A DNA stretch of 49,897 nt from an uncultured SAR116 cluster alpha proteobacterium (GTDB lineage Bacteria > Pseudomonadota > Alphaproteobacteria > Puniceispirillales > Marisalimonadaceae): the NCBI GenBank assembly GCA_902619485.1, contig CACNEF010000007.1, positions 1 through 49,897 of the forward strand, in the 5' to 3' direction. Below the pieces are notes generated by a model. It saw only the letters and a list, made by a program, of their open reading frames with translations, did not search any database and was not told the DNA's origin. Shown here piece after piece: positions 1 to 9,250 of this stretch. A program made the position numbers and the translations under genes. Numbering within the stretch: position 1 is the first letter of the stretch; every line of letters begins with the position of its first letter.

Positions 1-1275
1 AAAGTTTATGATAGTACAACAAATGCGACTGCAACCTTGTCTTTCTCAGGATTAATTGGATCAGAAACAATAAATAATACCAACACTTCAACTTTTGATA
101 ATAAGAATATTGGTACTGGTAAAACTGTTACGGTTAATTCATTAACTCTAGTTGATGGTAGTAATGGAGGACTTGCATCTAACTATTCAATTAGCTCAGG
201 TCAGACAACAACTGCTAACGTATCAGCAAGACCTCTAACTGTATCTAATGTTTCAGCTTCTAATAAATCTTACGATGGTACTACAGCAGTAACTTTAGAT
301 ACATCTAATGTCAGTTATAATGGACTTGTTTCAGGAGATGACTTTTCAGGAAGTTTTTCAGGAGTGTTTGCAAATGAAAATATTGGAACTGGTAGGATCG
401 TAAATATTACATCCAGATATAGTGGAGACGATATTGGAAATTATAGTATTACAAACCAAAACACACATTTTGCTAATATTACAATTGGTAATCCAACAAT
501 TAGTGGCTTAAGTAATCAAGAAAAAACTTTTAGTAGTTCGTCTTATATACTAACTGGGACACCAAGTATTTCAGGCTTGCCAATTGTATACTCCTCAAGT
601 GACAATTCAATTGCTACCGTAAATTCTAGTACTGGAGAAGTAACGTTTGTAAATGTTGGAACAGTTACTATATCTGCAAATATTCTTTCAACACTAAACT
701 ATAATTCTGCAACATCGTCATACACATTAGAAATAAATTTAAATGCTACAAATATTAATAATATAACAAGTAATGCAGTTAATTCATCATCAAGTACTAA
801 TCTAAATTCAATATTAAACACATTTCTTTCAGCAAAGAACCTAAATTTGAGAACTATATCTATTCAAAATGGTGGAAGCATCAAAGCAAAGATTGTTGTA
901 ATTGAAAATAATGCTGATGCTAATGTAGATGCTATTTATAATGAAAATACTGTAGGTAATAAAATAACAAAAGATTTCAATGATGAAGAAGAAAAAGAAA
1001 AATTTGATGAGCCTGGTGAAATCATTGATGAAAAAACTTTTATTTTAAAAATATCAGCAACTAATTCATATAATTATAAATTAGAATATAGAGAAAAAGG
1101 TCTTGTGATTAAGCCACTGAATTACAGTTCTAAAAATTTCCTTGAAAAATCTAAACAAATAGTCATTGATGCTGCAATATCTAGAGCCTCCCAAATAGTT
1201 GGTTTTATAAAAAAAGAAATTAAGACAATTATTATAGATTTTAGTAAAAGTTTTGTAGCACAAACTGATTTATAG
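1..1275 (+). CDS. Large YDG-repeat adhesin, C-terminal part (5' end outside window)
   Basis: The reading frame is open from base 1, so only the C-terminal 424 residues are seen. They hold two YDG/MBG-type repeats of about 75-80 residues: one begins KVYDSTT at the window edge, the second begins SARPLTVSNV and carries KSYDGTTAV. An Ig-like stretch follows (about residues 165-255, rich in S, T, V and G). The tail (about 260-424) is charged and unlike the repeats. YDG repeats are known from large secreted haemagglutinin-like or autotransporter adhesins, so a surface role in attachment is likely. No autotransporter barrel is visible at the C-terminus, so export may use another route such as two-partner secretion. 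Any ATG/TTG inside the frame is not the true start. Confidence 0.75.
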   Translation, partial: KVYDSTTNATATLSFSGLIGSETINNTNTSTFDNKNIGTGKTVTVNSLTLVDGSNGGLASNYSISSGQTTTANVSARPLTVSNVSASNKSYDGTTAVTLDTSNVSYNGLVSGDDFSGSFSGVFANENIGTGRIVNITSRYSGDDIGNYSITNQNTHFANITIGNPTISGLSNQEKTFSSSSYILTGTPSISGLPIVYSSSDNSIATVNSSTGEVTFVNVGTVTISANILSTLNYNSATSSYTLEINLNATNINNITSNAVNSSSSTNLNSILNTFLSAKNLNLRTISIQNGGSIKAKIVVIENNADANVDAIYNENTVGNKITKDFNDEEEKEKFDEPGEIIDEKTFILKISATNSYNYKLEYREKGLVIKPLNYSSKNFLEKSKQIVIDAAISRASQIVGFIKKEIKTIIIDFSKSFVAQTDL

Positions 1276-1370
1276 ACAAATAAGAAAAGTTGTTTTTGAA
1301 TTTATTTTCAGACACTTATCTTTATGCTTACAGAGAAGTTCTATTTCTAACGCTACGAAACTATAAAGTA

Positions 1371-2075
1371 CTAATCTTCATATACAACTTGATCAGTGTT
1401 TATGTAATCAAGAGCTTTTTGAGAAATTTTAAGCCCATCTCTTACTTTGCCATCCATGGTGTTTTCTAGCTCAATTATCCTATCTAACTTGTCTATTACC
1501 TTATCTATTTTGTTAAAGGGTACTACAGTAACACCATCAGCATCAGCAACAATGATATCTCCAGAACTAACAGTTTTACCACCTATTTCTGTTGGATATC
1601 CAATTTTAGCTGGACCGCTATTATAAGGTGAATTTGGATTTAACCCTGTACAAAAGCAACTTAGTCCAGTTTCAATAATACCTTGTAAATCTCTCATTGG
1701 ACCATCGGTTACGAGACCTATGCCACCATTGTTTTTAATCATCCCTGCAATTCTATCACCGACTGCAGCAGTACCTTGAAAACCACTGACGCCGTTTACA
1801 ACAATATCTCCTGGTTGAATTTCACTTAATGCTATCGACATTCCAAGCACATCAGCTGCTCCGGAAAAAACTGTTAACGCAGGTCCAACAATATGTTCAA
1901 TAACTTTTCCAGGGATGAATAAAGGCTTAATTTCTGTATCTAGTGCAGCATAGCCGTTCAGCGCATCACATATGAAACCTGTTGGAACATTTTTAAAACT
2001 ATCAATCTGTTTCTTTGAGGGTCTGTTTCTACTTGTTGATTTTTTAATTTGTATTAATGGTGGATTTTCAATCAT
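1371..2075 (-). CDS. RraA / 4-hydroxy-4-methyl-2-oxoglutarate aldolase family protein
   Basis: At 234 residues this has the full length of the RraA-like fold family. It shows the family core: GDRIAGM (about 106-112), the substrate/metal pair R128-D129 in DGPMRD, and the closing VSSGDIIVADADGVTVVP strand. Members with the R-D pair are divalent-metal class II pyruvate aldolases that split 4-hydroxy-4-methyl-2-oxoglutarate or decarboxylate oxaloacetate. Others only share the fold and bind RNase E. The setting beside a 2-hydroxy-acid oxidase and a ThDP enzyme favours a catabolic aldolase over RNase E control. It is divergent from the oxidase gene with a 74-bp gap. The N-terminal 20 residues are basic and variable. 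Confidence 0.8.
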   Translation of the reverse strand: MIENPPLIQIKKSTSRNRPSKKQIDSFKNVPTGFICDALNGYAALDTEIKPLFIPGKVIEHIVGPALTVFSGAADVLGMSIALSEIQPGDIVVNGVSGFQGTAAVGDRIAGMIKNNGGIGLVTDGPMRDLQGIIETGLSCFCTGLNPNSPYNSGPAKIGYPTEIGGKTVSSGDIIVADADGVTVVPFNKIDKVIDKLDRIIELENTMDGKVRDGLKISQKALDYINTDQVVYED

Positions 2076-2149
2076 TTTTTTCTCATTAACTTATTTATTT
2101 GATTAATTATTTATTCATAACATGTTAGCTTAAAAACACTAATAATTTT

Positions 2150-3343
2150 ATGGAGAAAACTTTGTCTAGTTTGGTTGATAAATATCCAAGAGTTTCTGAT
2201 ATGGTTGATGTTGCCAAAAGAAGAATGCCTCATTTTGCCTCTGAATACTTATTTGCAGGCACTGGTTATGACGAAGCTTTAGAAAATAATAGAAAAGTTT
2301 TTAATAAAATTTATTTAGTTCCTAATTATTTAAAAGGTACTGTAAATCCCAATCTAAAAGCTAAATTATTTGGTCATGAATACGATGCTCCATTTGGTAT
2401 GGCACCCGTTGGAATGACAAGCCTAATGTGGCCAGGTGCAGAAGTGGCATTATCAAAAATGTCGGTTAAAAATAATATACCTTTTTCATTGTCAACAGTT
2501 GCTTGTACTTCTGTAGAAGAGGTTGGAAAACATTTAAATGGTACAGGTTGGTTTCAATTGTATCCACCGGCAGATAAAGCTATTCGAAATGATTTATTAA
2601 AAAGAGCAAAGAATTCTGGATTTAAAACTCTAATAATTACTGCAGATATACCTGCGTCAAGTAGAAGAGAAAGATTAAGGATGGCAGGCGTTTCTGTCCC
2701 CCCAAAAAATAATATACGTACCTTTTTTCAAGCCGCAATCTGCCCTATGTGGTCTATCAATACACTTATTAATGGAATACCTGCATTTGGGACAATGGAT
2801 CAATATAGTGATGGTAACTGGCATGGCAATGCAAAATCAAAAGCAGGTTTCGCAGGAAGTCAAATGCAACGATATTTAGATTGGGATTATCTCAAAGAGG
2901 TAAGAGATATCTGGAAGGGTCCAATAATTTTAAAAGGTTTGATGCATTTAGATGATGCAATCAAGGCAGCAAAGGTTGTTGATGCAATTTATTTATCTAA
3001 TCATGGAGGAAGACAAATTGATATTGCTCCCAGTCCATTACAAATTTTGCCTAAAGTCCGCAAAAAATTAGGACCAAAGTTTCCCATTATCATAGACTCA
3101 GGTTTTTATTCAGGACAAGATATCTGCAAAGGTTTAATGCTTGGTGCAGATTTTATTATGACAGGAAGACCATTTATCATTGGACTTGCTGCTTTAGGTG
3201 ACAAAGGTGCTAATCATGTTCACGACATTTTAAAAGATGAACTCTCAAATGTTATGGAACAAATTTGCGCAAAAAATTTAAAAGAACTTAAGTCACAAAA
3301 AGTGGTGTTAGAAGATAGTTTTAACTTGAAAAATTTCAATTAA
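2150..3343 (+). CDS. FMN-dependent alpha-hydroxy-acid oxidase/dehydrogenase (LldD / glycolate oxidase family)
   Basis: This 397-residue protein is full length for the family that oxidises L-2-hydroxy acids to 2-oxo acids on FMN. Visible marks are the barrel start APFGMAPVGMTSLMWPGAE, the flavin lysine K262 in ILKGL, and the active-site signature SNHGGRQ with catalytic H285 and R288. The phosphate-binding end IDSGFYSGQDICKGL...GADFIMTGRPF follows. The substrate is not readable from sequence; lactate, glycolate and mandelate-type acids are all possible. Its stop codon is interlocked with that of the convergent ThDP-enzyme gene through a shared TTAA. A 2-oxo acid made here could feed that ThDP enzyme, which is inference from position. 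Confidence 0.88.
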   Translation: MEKTLSSLVDKYPRVSDMVDVAKRRMPHFASEYLFAGTGYDEALENNRKVFNKIYLVPNYLKGTVNPNLKAKLFGHEYDAPFGMAPVGMTSLMWPGAEVALSKMSVKNNIPFSLSTVACTSVEEVGKHLNGTGWFQLYPPADKAIRNDLLKRAKNSGFKTLIITADIPASSRRERLRMAGVSVPPKNNIRTFFQAAICPMWSINTLINGIPAFGTMDQYSDGNWHGNAKSKAGFAGSQMQRYLDWDYLKEVRDIWKGPIILKGLMHLDDAIKAAKVVDAIYLSNHGGRQIDIAPSPLQILPKVRKKLGPKFPIIIDSGFYSGQDICKGLMLGADFIMTGRPFIIGLAALGDKGANHVHDILKDELSNVMEQICAKNLKELKSQKVVLEDSFNLKNFN

Positions 3344-5004
3344 AGTGAGTTAAATCTTTTTCCAGGAAGAACCATTTCAGATCCAGTTTTAATATGTAAC
3401 AACGCTGGTAAATTGTTTTTTGAAGTCCAGTCTTTAGCATCATTGAATATATTCATAAAATCTTCTGTGTTGTTAACGGTATAGCCTTGCCCACCCATTG
3501 CTACAGCAAGTTTATTAAAATCTGGATTAATTAACCCTGTGTGTTTATATTTTCCTTTATAGTTTTTATGTTGATGCATTCTTATGGTGCCATACATCTC
3601 ATTATCAATCACAAACACAATAACAGCTGCATTGTATTGAACAGCAGTAGCAAATTCGTTTTCTGTCATTTGAAAACATCCATCTCCAGCTAGAGCTATT
3701 ACTGTTTGGTTCGGGTGTCTTAACTTCGCAGCAATTGCGGCTGGCAGACCATAACCCATAGATCCAGAAATTGGGGCAAGCTGTGTTCGAAATTGACTAA
3801 ATCTAAATAATCTGTGACCCCATACAGCGTAATTGCCAGCACCATTAGTAATTATTGTATTTGGCTCTAAATTTTCTCTTAAACTTCTAAATGCTGAAGT
3901 AAGATCAACACCTGAATTTGGAGCCTCTAGTGGCATGTTACCCCATTCTAAGTAATCGTCATGAGCTTGGTTTGTATTTATTTGATTTTCAGATGATGGA
4001 TTTATATTTAATCCTTTAAGCGCATTATTTAAGGCATTTGCAAAAGTTATTGGGCTACAAGCTATTCCTAGATGAGGTTTATAAATCCTTCCAATTTCTT
4101 CAGGGCCTGGATGAATATGTACAACTCTTTTATTATGCTCAGGTATATTAAACAAAGAAAAGCCTTGAGAAGGATTTTCACTTAATCTTCCACCTAATAA
4201 AATCAAATAGTCAGATTTGTTTATTCGTTCAATTAGTTTTGGATTAACACCTAAACCTAAATCTCCACCATAATTTTCATGAAGATTATTATAAAAGGAT
4301 TGTCTTCTATGTGAGGTTAAAATTGTTAATCCAAGCATTTCTGATATTTTTTCTAAATCTTTTGCAGCATCATTTGACCAAACAGATCCACCTAAAATAA
4401 GGATTGGGTTTTTTGCAGACTTTATTTCTTCAATAAATTGAGCCAAGTCATTTGTAGATGGTGCTGATGACAAATTATTAATATAACCAACAGGTTTGTT
4501 ATTTGTTGTCTCAGTTAACATATTTTCTGGTAATGCAATTATTACTGGACCAGGTCTTCCAGACATTGCTGTATGATAAGCACGCGAAACAATCTCTGGC
4601 AACCTGTCAGCCTGCTGCACTTCAACAACGAGTTTAGCCATTCCACCAAAAAATTGTTGATAATCAACTTCTTGAAATGCATCTCTTCCATACATTTCTT
4701 TACCAATTTGTCCTACAAAAAGAATCATAGGAGTACTATCTTGTTGAGCAATATGTATCCCTGCAGCTGCATTAGTAGCTCCAGGTCCTCTTGTAACAAA
4801 TGCTATACCAGGTCTTCCTGTTAGTTTTCCATCCGCTTCAGCCATTATGGAGGCAGCTCCTTCATGTTTGCAAAGTACCGTTTCTATTGAAGTATCTTGA
4901 AGGCCATTCATAACAGATAAATAACTCTCCCCAGGAACACAAAAAACTCTTTCAACTTTTTGATTTTCTAATATTTCAACTAGGAGGGATCCAGCTTCTT
5001 TCAT
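3340..5004 (-). CDS. Thiamine-diphosphate-dependent enzyme (acetolactate synthase / 2-oxo-acid decarboxylase family)
   Basis: This 554-residue protein has the three-domain layout of acetolactate-synthase-like ThDP enzymes. The N-terminal Pyr domain has the cofactor-activating Glu (E48, in CKHEGA). A central domain carries GGSVW and GGRLSE. The C-terminal PP domain has the ThDP motif starting GDGCF (440-442) and its Mg-ligand Asn N468. Family members make acetolactate, decarboxylate 2-oxo acids or cleave 2-hydroxyacyl-CoA, and sequence alone does not choose. No regulatory subunit gene is adjacent, which argues against biosynthetic IlvB. It is the last gene of a three-gene minus operon after the AtuA pair, with a 3-bp gap to the upstream gene. 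Confidence 0.85.
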   Translation of the reverse strand: MKEAGSLLVEILENQKVERVFCVPGESYLSVMNGLQDTSIETVLCKHEGAASIMAEADGKLTGRPGIAFVTRGPGATNAAAGIHIAQQDSTPMILFVGQIGKEMYGRDAFQEVDYQQFFGGMAKLVVEVQQADRLPEIVSRAYHTAMSGRPGPVIIALPENMLTETTNNKPVGYINNLSSAPSTNDLAQFIEEIKSAKNPILILGGSVWSNDAAKDLEKISEMLGLTILTSHRRQSFYNNLHENYGGDLGLGVNPKLIERINKSDYLILLGGRLSENPSQGFSLFNIPEHNKRVVHIHPGPEEIGRIYKPHLGIACSPITFANALNNALKGLNINPSSENQINTNQAHDDYLEWGNMPLEAPNSGVDLTSAFRSLRENLEPNTIITNGAGNYAVWGHRLFRFSQFRTQLAPISGSMGYGLPAAIAAKLRHPNQTVIALAGDGCFQMTENEFATAVQYNAAVIVFVIDNEMYGTIRMHQHKNYKGKYKHTGLINPDFNKLAVAMGGQGYTVNNTEDFMNIFNDAKDWTSKNNLPALLHIKTGSEMVLPGKRFNSL

Positions 5005-5007
5005 TTT

Positions 5008-5382
5008 TTAATCCTTAAACTTTTTTAAGTATGGTGAATTATTTGGGAGTAGGTCTTTACTTATTGGCAATTTCAGTTCATGAAGTAGGTGAGATGACAA
5101 TGTTTTCCCATGTCTGTCAAGTCTTAACGAACTATTCACTCCTCCACCAAGTGCACTATGTATAACAAAATTAAGTGCCCTTAGTTTTGGAAGCTCATAC
5201 CTATCCACTTTAGTTGCTCCCATATGCTTAAATATTTCTAGGATTTTTTCTTTAGTTGCTGATTTTTCAATAATTGGCCAACCACTATCAAGATAAGCTA
5301 TTAGTGATATGTTAGATACATCTCCTTTATCTCCAGCTCTAGCATGTGCAATAGAATGTACAGGTAAATTTAATTTGATCAT
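5008..5382 (-). CDS. AtuA-like ferredoxin-fold domain protein (stand-alone)
   Basis: A 124-residue protein matching the small C-terminal domain found in, or encoded next to, AtuA-type proteins. It has the near-invariant stretch HARAGDKGD (13-21), then YELPKLRALNFV, ALGGGVNSS and the closing RLDRHGKTL. The biochemical role is not established; it is assumed to work as the partner domain of the AtuA core encoded just upstream (19-bp gap). Only 3 bp separate it from the ThDP enzyme downstream, so the three genes are almost certainly co-translated. Confidence 0.82.
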   Translation of the reverse strand: MIKLNLPVHSIAHARAGDKGDVSNISLIAYLDSGWPIIEKSATKEKILEIFKHMGATKVDRYELPKLRALNFVIHSALGGGVNSSLRLDRHGKTLSSHLLHELKLPISKDLLPNNSPYLKKFKD

Positions 5383-5401
5383 AAATATTATATCTTAATT
5401 A

Positions 5402-6763
5402 TTATAAAATTTTGACTTGAACATTTGGACTTACGGTTTCTCTGTTAACCAATATAGAAGCAGTTGATGATTGAGGTGTAACATATCCGCGTCCACCACC
5501 ACCAGCAGCTGGGCCGCAACAATAAAGAGACATTACTTCGTCTACCATTTGTTGAGCCTGATATCTTTTAGGATAAATAGCAGAGGTTCTTACGCGATAA
5601 TCTCCATCATTTGGAAGTTCGTATGATGGGGCTTCATCCATAGAAAAATGAACAGAACCTCCACCAATGATTTCAACCCTTAATTGTCCTTGAAGTCCAA
5701 GAATTTGAATTCTCTCACTTATAACTTCACCGGCAAGTTTTGCTCGAGCTAGTGCATTAGGTCCGGCATAACTTATTTCCGCTTCTCCCATAAAACCATT
5801 ATCACAGCAAATAGTAGCTTTTAGTTTTTGAGGTGCTTTTTTACCTTTTCCACCTTTTACAAGGATCCTGTTTTCTCCATTATCCTCAAGTGTTAACTCT
5901 GACATGTCAGCTGTTACATCAGGGACAAGATAATTTGATGGGTCATGAGTTTCATATAATAATTGTTCAGTTATTGTTGCTTTGCTCACTAAACCTCCAG
6001 TATCTTTTGGTTTGGTAATTACGAATGATCCGTCTTGATAAAACTCTGCTATTGGGAAGCCAACTTTAGCTAGATTAGGTACATCTTTAAATCCAGGATC
6101 AGCGAAATAAGCTCCTGTTACTTGAGCACCACACTCTAAAAGGTGTCCACAAATAGTACCGGAACCAAGTAAATCTAAATCTTCATTTTTCCAATTATAC
6201 TCATAAATCAACGGCCCCAATGCAAGAGCACTATCAACAGTTCTTCCTACCACTACAACATCAGCTTCTTTTGAAAGAGCCTTAGCAATTGGTTTTGCGC
6301 CAAGGTAAACATTTGCAGCTGTAATCTGATTATTTGAAAAATCTAATCCCTCCATTGTAGGACTTTCTAATATTTCTTTATTCGTCATATATTCTAAAAG
6401 ATCATCACCAACAACTACACCAATTTTAGGTTTTCTAGTTTTTTGCTCTTTTGCTATTTCGAGTATTCTTTTAGCTGCCCCCAATGGATTGGCAGCACCA
6501 ATATTTGAAATAATTTTAATGTTATTTTTAAGACAATCATCTATTATAGGTGTTATATATGAATCCAAAAAAGGGGAGTAACCCTCATCTGGATTTTTAA
6601 TTCTATACTGTTGAGCAATGGCTAAAGTTCTTTCAGCAAGAACTTCAAACATTAAATATTTAGGATCACTAATATTTCTAAACTCTTTTACAATTGGGAT
6701 TGAAGCGTCAAATCTGTCTCCAGAAAAACCTGCTCCACAACCTATAAAGACTTTTTTTTGCAT
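5402..6763 (-). CDS. AtuA family protein (DUF1446), core domain
   Basis: This 453-residue protein has the glycine-rich start of the AtuA family (VFIGCGAGFSGDR), the acidic motif VVVGDDLLEYM, and VVVGRTVDSALALGPLIYEYNW. Near the end is CCGPAAGGGGRGY. AtuA was named from acyclic terpene (citronellol/geraniol) utilisation, but homologues occur widely in acid and acyl-CoA catabolic clusters and the reaction is not settled. Many homologues are fused at the C-terminus to the small ferredoxin-like domain; here that domain is the separate downstream gene. It heads a minus-strand operon AtuA - small domain - ThDP enzyme. No other terpene genes (atuC/F-type carboxylase, atuD) are visible, so a terpene pathway is not supported. 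Confidence 0.82.
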   Translation of the reverse strand: MQKKVFIGCGAGFSGDRFDASIPIVKEFRNISDPKYLMFEVLAERTLAIAQQYRIKNPDEGYSPFLDSYITPIIDDCLKNNIKIISNIGAANPLGAAKRILEIAKEQKTRKPKIGVVVGDDLLEYMTNKEILESPTMEGLDFSNNQITAANVYLGAKPIAKALSKEADVVVVGRTVDSALALGPLIYEYNWKNEDLDLLGSGTICGHLLECGAQVTGAYFADPGFKDVPNLAKVGFPIAEFYQDGSFVITKPKDTGGLVSKATITEQLLYETHDPSNYLVPDVTADMSELTLEDNGENRILVKGGKGKKAPQKLKATICCDNGFMGEAEISYAGPNALARAKLAGEVISERIQILGLQGQLRVEIIGGGSVHFSMDEAPSYELPNDGDYRVRTSAIYPKRYQAQQMVDEVMSLYCCGPAAGGGGRGYVTPQSSTASILVNRETVSPNVQVKIL

Positions 6764-6864
6764 AGTGATTACTTTGTTAAATTATTAATAGTTGTTTTAA
6801 TTTTATAACATAAGTAGTAATTATTGTACCAAAAATTTCTAAGTTTAAAAAATAAGAGGAAAAA

Positions 6865-7605
6865 ATGTCAAAAATAGTAGTCGTCACTGGAGCAGGAACA
6901 GGCGTCGGCAGAAGAGTAGCAGAAGTTTTATCAAAAGAAGGTATGGTAGTTTATCTTATTGGAAGAAGAATAGATAAATTAATAGAAACTCAAAATTTAT
7001 GCTCTGGCGAAACTGAAGTTTTACAATGCGATGTTAGTGACCCACAGGCTGTAAAAAATGCATTTGAAATTGTAGAAAAGGACCATAGCAGAATAGATGT
7101 TCTTTTTAATAATGCTGGAATTGGTGTGCCTGCACAATCTATTGATGAAATGCCTTATGAGAATTGGAAGAGCGTTGTAGATATCAATTTAAATGGAATG
7201 TTTCTCTGTGCAAAATATGCATTTGCATTAATGAGAAAACAAACTCCACAAGGCGGAAGAATTATTAATAATGGCAGTGTTTCTTCTGTAACTCCTCGAC
7301 CTGGATCTATTCCTTACACAGCAACAAAACATGGTGTTACTGGAATGACTAAAACTATTTCATTAGATGGTAGAAAATATGATATTTGTTGTAGTCAAAT
7401 TAATATTGGAAATGCAGAAACACCAATGACTGAAAGAATGAAAGAAGGTGTGCCACAAGCCACAGGTAAAACAGAAGTTGAGCCAGTTATTGATTCCATT
7501 CATATTGCTAACGCTGTTTTATATATGGCTAATTTACCTGTAACCGTAAATGTTTTAGACATGACAGTTATGGCGAATAAAATGCCGTTTGTTGGAAGAG
7601 GATAA
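6865..7605 (+). CDS. Short-chain dehydrogenase/reductase (SDR), classical
   Basis: A 246-residue Rossmann oxidoreductase with a complete classical SDR set: the TGAGTGVG cofactor loop (8-15), NNAG (82-85), and catalytic S138, Y151 and K155 in the order S-x12-Y-x3-K. The start ATG has a purine-rich AAGAGGAAAA ribosome site just upstream. It is divergent from the AtuA operon with a 101-bp gap and convergent, with a 1-bp gap, with the hydroxyisobutyrate-dehydrogenase-like gene. Substrate unknown; NAD(P)-dependent alcohol/ketone interconversion is the family reaction. Confidence 0.88.
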   Translation: MSKIVVVTGAGTGVGRRVAEVLSKEGMVVYLIGRRIDKLIETQNLCSGETEVLQCDVSDPQAVKNAFEIVEKDHSRIDVLFNNAGIGVPAQSIDEMPYENWKSVVDINLNGMFLCAKYAFALMRKQTPQGGRIINNGSVSSVTPRPGSIPYTATKHGVTGMTKTISLDGRKYDICCSQINIGNAETPMTERMKEGVPQATGKTEVEPVIDSIHIANAVLYMANLPVTVNVLDMTVMANKMPFVGRG

Positions 7606-7606
7606 C

Positions 7607-8506
7607 TTAACCAAAATGATTTTTTATGACTGGGAAATATAAATCTTTATCACCATTCATGATTGATTTTTTAAGAAGTTTTTTAGCTGAGTTTGCTCCT
7701 GGTAAATTTAAGTTATGTGTTTTTCCTAAATTTATTGCATAAGAAAGATCTTTAAGGGCATATTCTGAAGAAAATGCTGGGGAAGGGAAGTGATTTTGGG
7801 CTATACTTTTTAGTCCGTGATTTCTTAGTGCGAAGCTATCCCCAGAACATTTAGTAATATTTTCAAATAAATTTTCAACACTCATATCATATTTTTCTGC
7901 AATATTTGCAGCCTCTGAAAGAGCAACAACTGTTTCAAATAGTATCATATTATTTAAAATTTTGGTCATTTGACCTGTTCCTACGTCCCCACAATGCATA
8001 ATATCTTTTCCCATATATTCCAAAATAGGAAAAATCCTATTATAAACTTGTTTTTTAGAACCTACCATTATTGCTAATGTACCATCTTTGGCGGCTTGCC
8101 TTGTTCTTGCTATGGGCGCATCAGCAAAGAATGAGCCTTTTTTTGTTATTAGTTTGTTTAGCTCAATCATTAAATCTGGTTGAGAAGTAGACATATCGAT
8201 AATCAGTTTATCTGGGTTAATTTCAGATACTATTTTCTTTTCTCCAAGATAGATTTCTCTTACGAAATCACCTCCAGGTAAACAGGTAATGATCATATCT
8301 GCTATATTAAATAACTCATTAAGATTGTTTGCAATTGAAGCTCCATTTTTTTCTAATTCTTTTTCTTTAGAATTATCTAAATCATTAACAATAATGTGCC
8401 ATTTTTTATTTTTAAGTAGATTTTTGCACATAGGGCTTCCCATTACCCCTAAACCAACAAAACCAATATTTTTAATCTCTTTCATATTCATAATTTCACG
8501 CTTCAT
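7607..8506 (-). CDS. 3-hydroxyisobutyrate dehydrogenase-family NAD(P) oxidoreductase
   Basis: This 299-residue protein is a beta-hydroxyacid dehydrogenase. It has the dinucleotide loop GFVGLGVMGSPM (15-26) and the catalytic lysine K182 in GQMTKILNN. The substrate loop DAPIARTRQAA (129-139) replaces the more common DAPVSGG-type loop, so the substrate may differ from plain 3-hydroxyisobutyrate (other family substrates include tartronate semialdehyde and 2-hydroxymethyl-glutarate). Three in-frame ATGs lie close together at residues 1, 6 and 8. The one at residue 8 (base 8485) gives the usual family N-terminus, so the true start may be there. Confidence 0.85.
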   Translation of the reverse strand: MKREIMNMKEIKNIGFVGLGVMGSPMCKNLLKNKKWHIIVNDLDNSKEKELEKNGASIANNLNELFNIADMIITCLPGGDFVREIYLGEKKIVSEINPDKLIIDMSTSQPDLMIELNKLITKKGSFFADAPIARTRQAAKDGTLAIMVGSKKQVYNRIFPILEYMGKDIMHCGDVGTGQMTKILNNMILFETVVALSEAANIAEKYDMSVENLFENITKCSGDSFALRNHGLKSIAQNHFPSPAFSSEYALKDLSYAINLGKTHNLNLPGANSAKKLLKKSIMNGDKDLYFPVIKNHFG

Positions 8507-8587
8507 TTGTTAAAATAATTTATTCTATACTTTTAATTTATATTGTTTTATTTGATTATAAACTTTTTATTATTACTGGATACTTAA

Positions 8588-9250
8588 ATGCACTACGATA
8601 CTATTAAAAATGAACATAATCTTCCACATGACCCATTTAAAGCAATAGTTGCACCTAGACCTATAGGTTGGATTGGAAGTCGTTCTAAAGCTGGTGTTTA
8701 TAATTTAGCACCTTACAGCTACTTTAATGCAATTGCTGATCGACCTCATTTCGTTATGTTTTCTTCAGTTGATATAAAAGATTCTGTAAAAAACATTGAA
8801 GAGACTGGTGATTTTACAGTTTCATTAGCAACAGAAGATTTATTTGATCACATGAATGGAAGTTCTGTTCCTGCAGGTTCTGAGGTCGATGAATTTGAAT
8901 TAGCTGGACTTAAGCCACAAATTGGCAAATTTGTATCTGCACCATTTGTTTCTGAAGCCGCAGCTGCGCTTGAATGCAAGCATTGGAAAACAATAGATTT
9001 GCCCAATGTAGACAGGAAATTAGGTAAAGGTAACTATGTTATATTTGGTCAAGTTGTTGGAATTTATATCAATGATAAGTTTATTAAAGACGGGCTGTTT
9101 AATGCCTCCGCAGCTAGACCTTTAGTAAGATTAGGGTATATGGACTATGGTGTAGTAGGCTCAGAAAACACTTTCTCTAAAAACAGACCTAAACTAGGTA
9201 AAGATGGAAAATTAGAAGCTGTAAAGGAATGGGATGGAGTTTATAGATAA
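8588..9250 (+). CDS. Flavin reductase-like FMN-binding split-barrel protein
   Basis: This 220-residue protein shows the flavin reductase-like signature near its start: PFKAIVAPRPIGWIGS, then NLAPYSYFNAIADRPHFVMFS. It is followed by the strand pair D-x-V-KNIEETGDFTVSLA. Members bind FMN non-covalently and act as NAD(P)H:flavin oxidoreductases or flavoredoxin-type electron carriers. The 3' end overlaps the next gene by 17 bp in another frame, so it is co-transcribed and probably translationally coupled with the PhyH dioxygenase that follows. Whether it supplies electrons to that enzyme is open, since PhyH enzymes normally use 2-oxoglutarate as co-substrate. Confidence 0.85.
   Translation: MHYDTIKNEHNLPHDPFKAIVAPRPIGWIGSRSKAGVYNLAPYSYFNAIADRPHFVMFSSVDIKDSVKNIEETGDFTVSLATEDLFDHMNGSSVPAGSEVDEFELAGLKPQIGKFVSAPFVSEAAAALECKHWKTIDLPNVDRKLGKGNYVIFGQVVGIYINDKFIKDGLFNASAARPLVRLGYMDYGVVGSENTFSKNRPKLGKDGKLEAVKEWDGVYR

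Noticed and set aside
4573-4824. 83-codon plus-strand ORF inside the ThDP-enzyme gene
   Set aside because: It lies wholly opposite the conserved Pyr domain and is rich in Ser/Cys with no domain, so it is a shadow.
5402-6763. AtuA as evidence for acyclic terpene (citronellol) degradation
   Set aside because: None of the other atu genes, such as the geranyl-CoA carboxylase subunits, is present nearby, and AtuA homologues are widespread.
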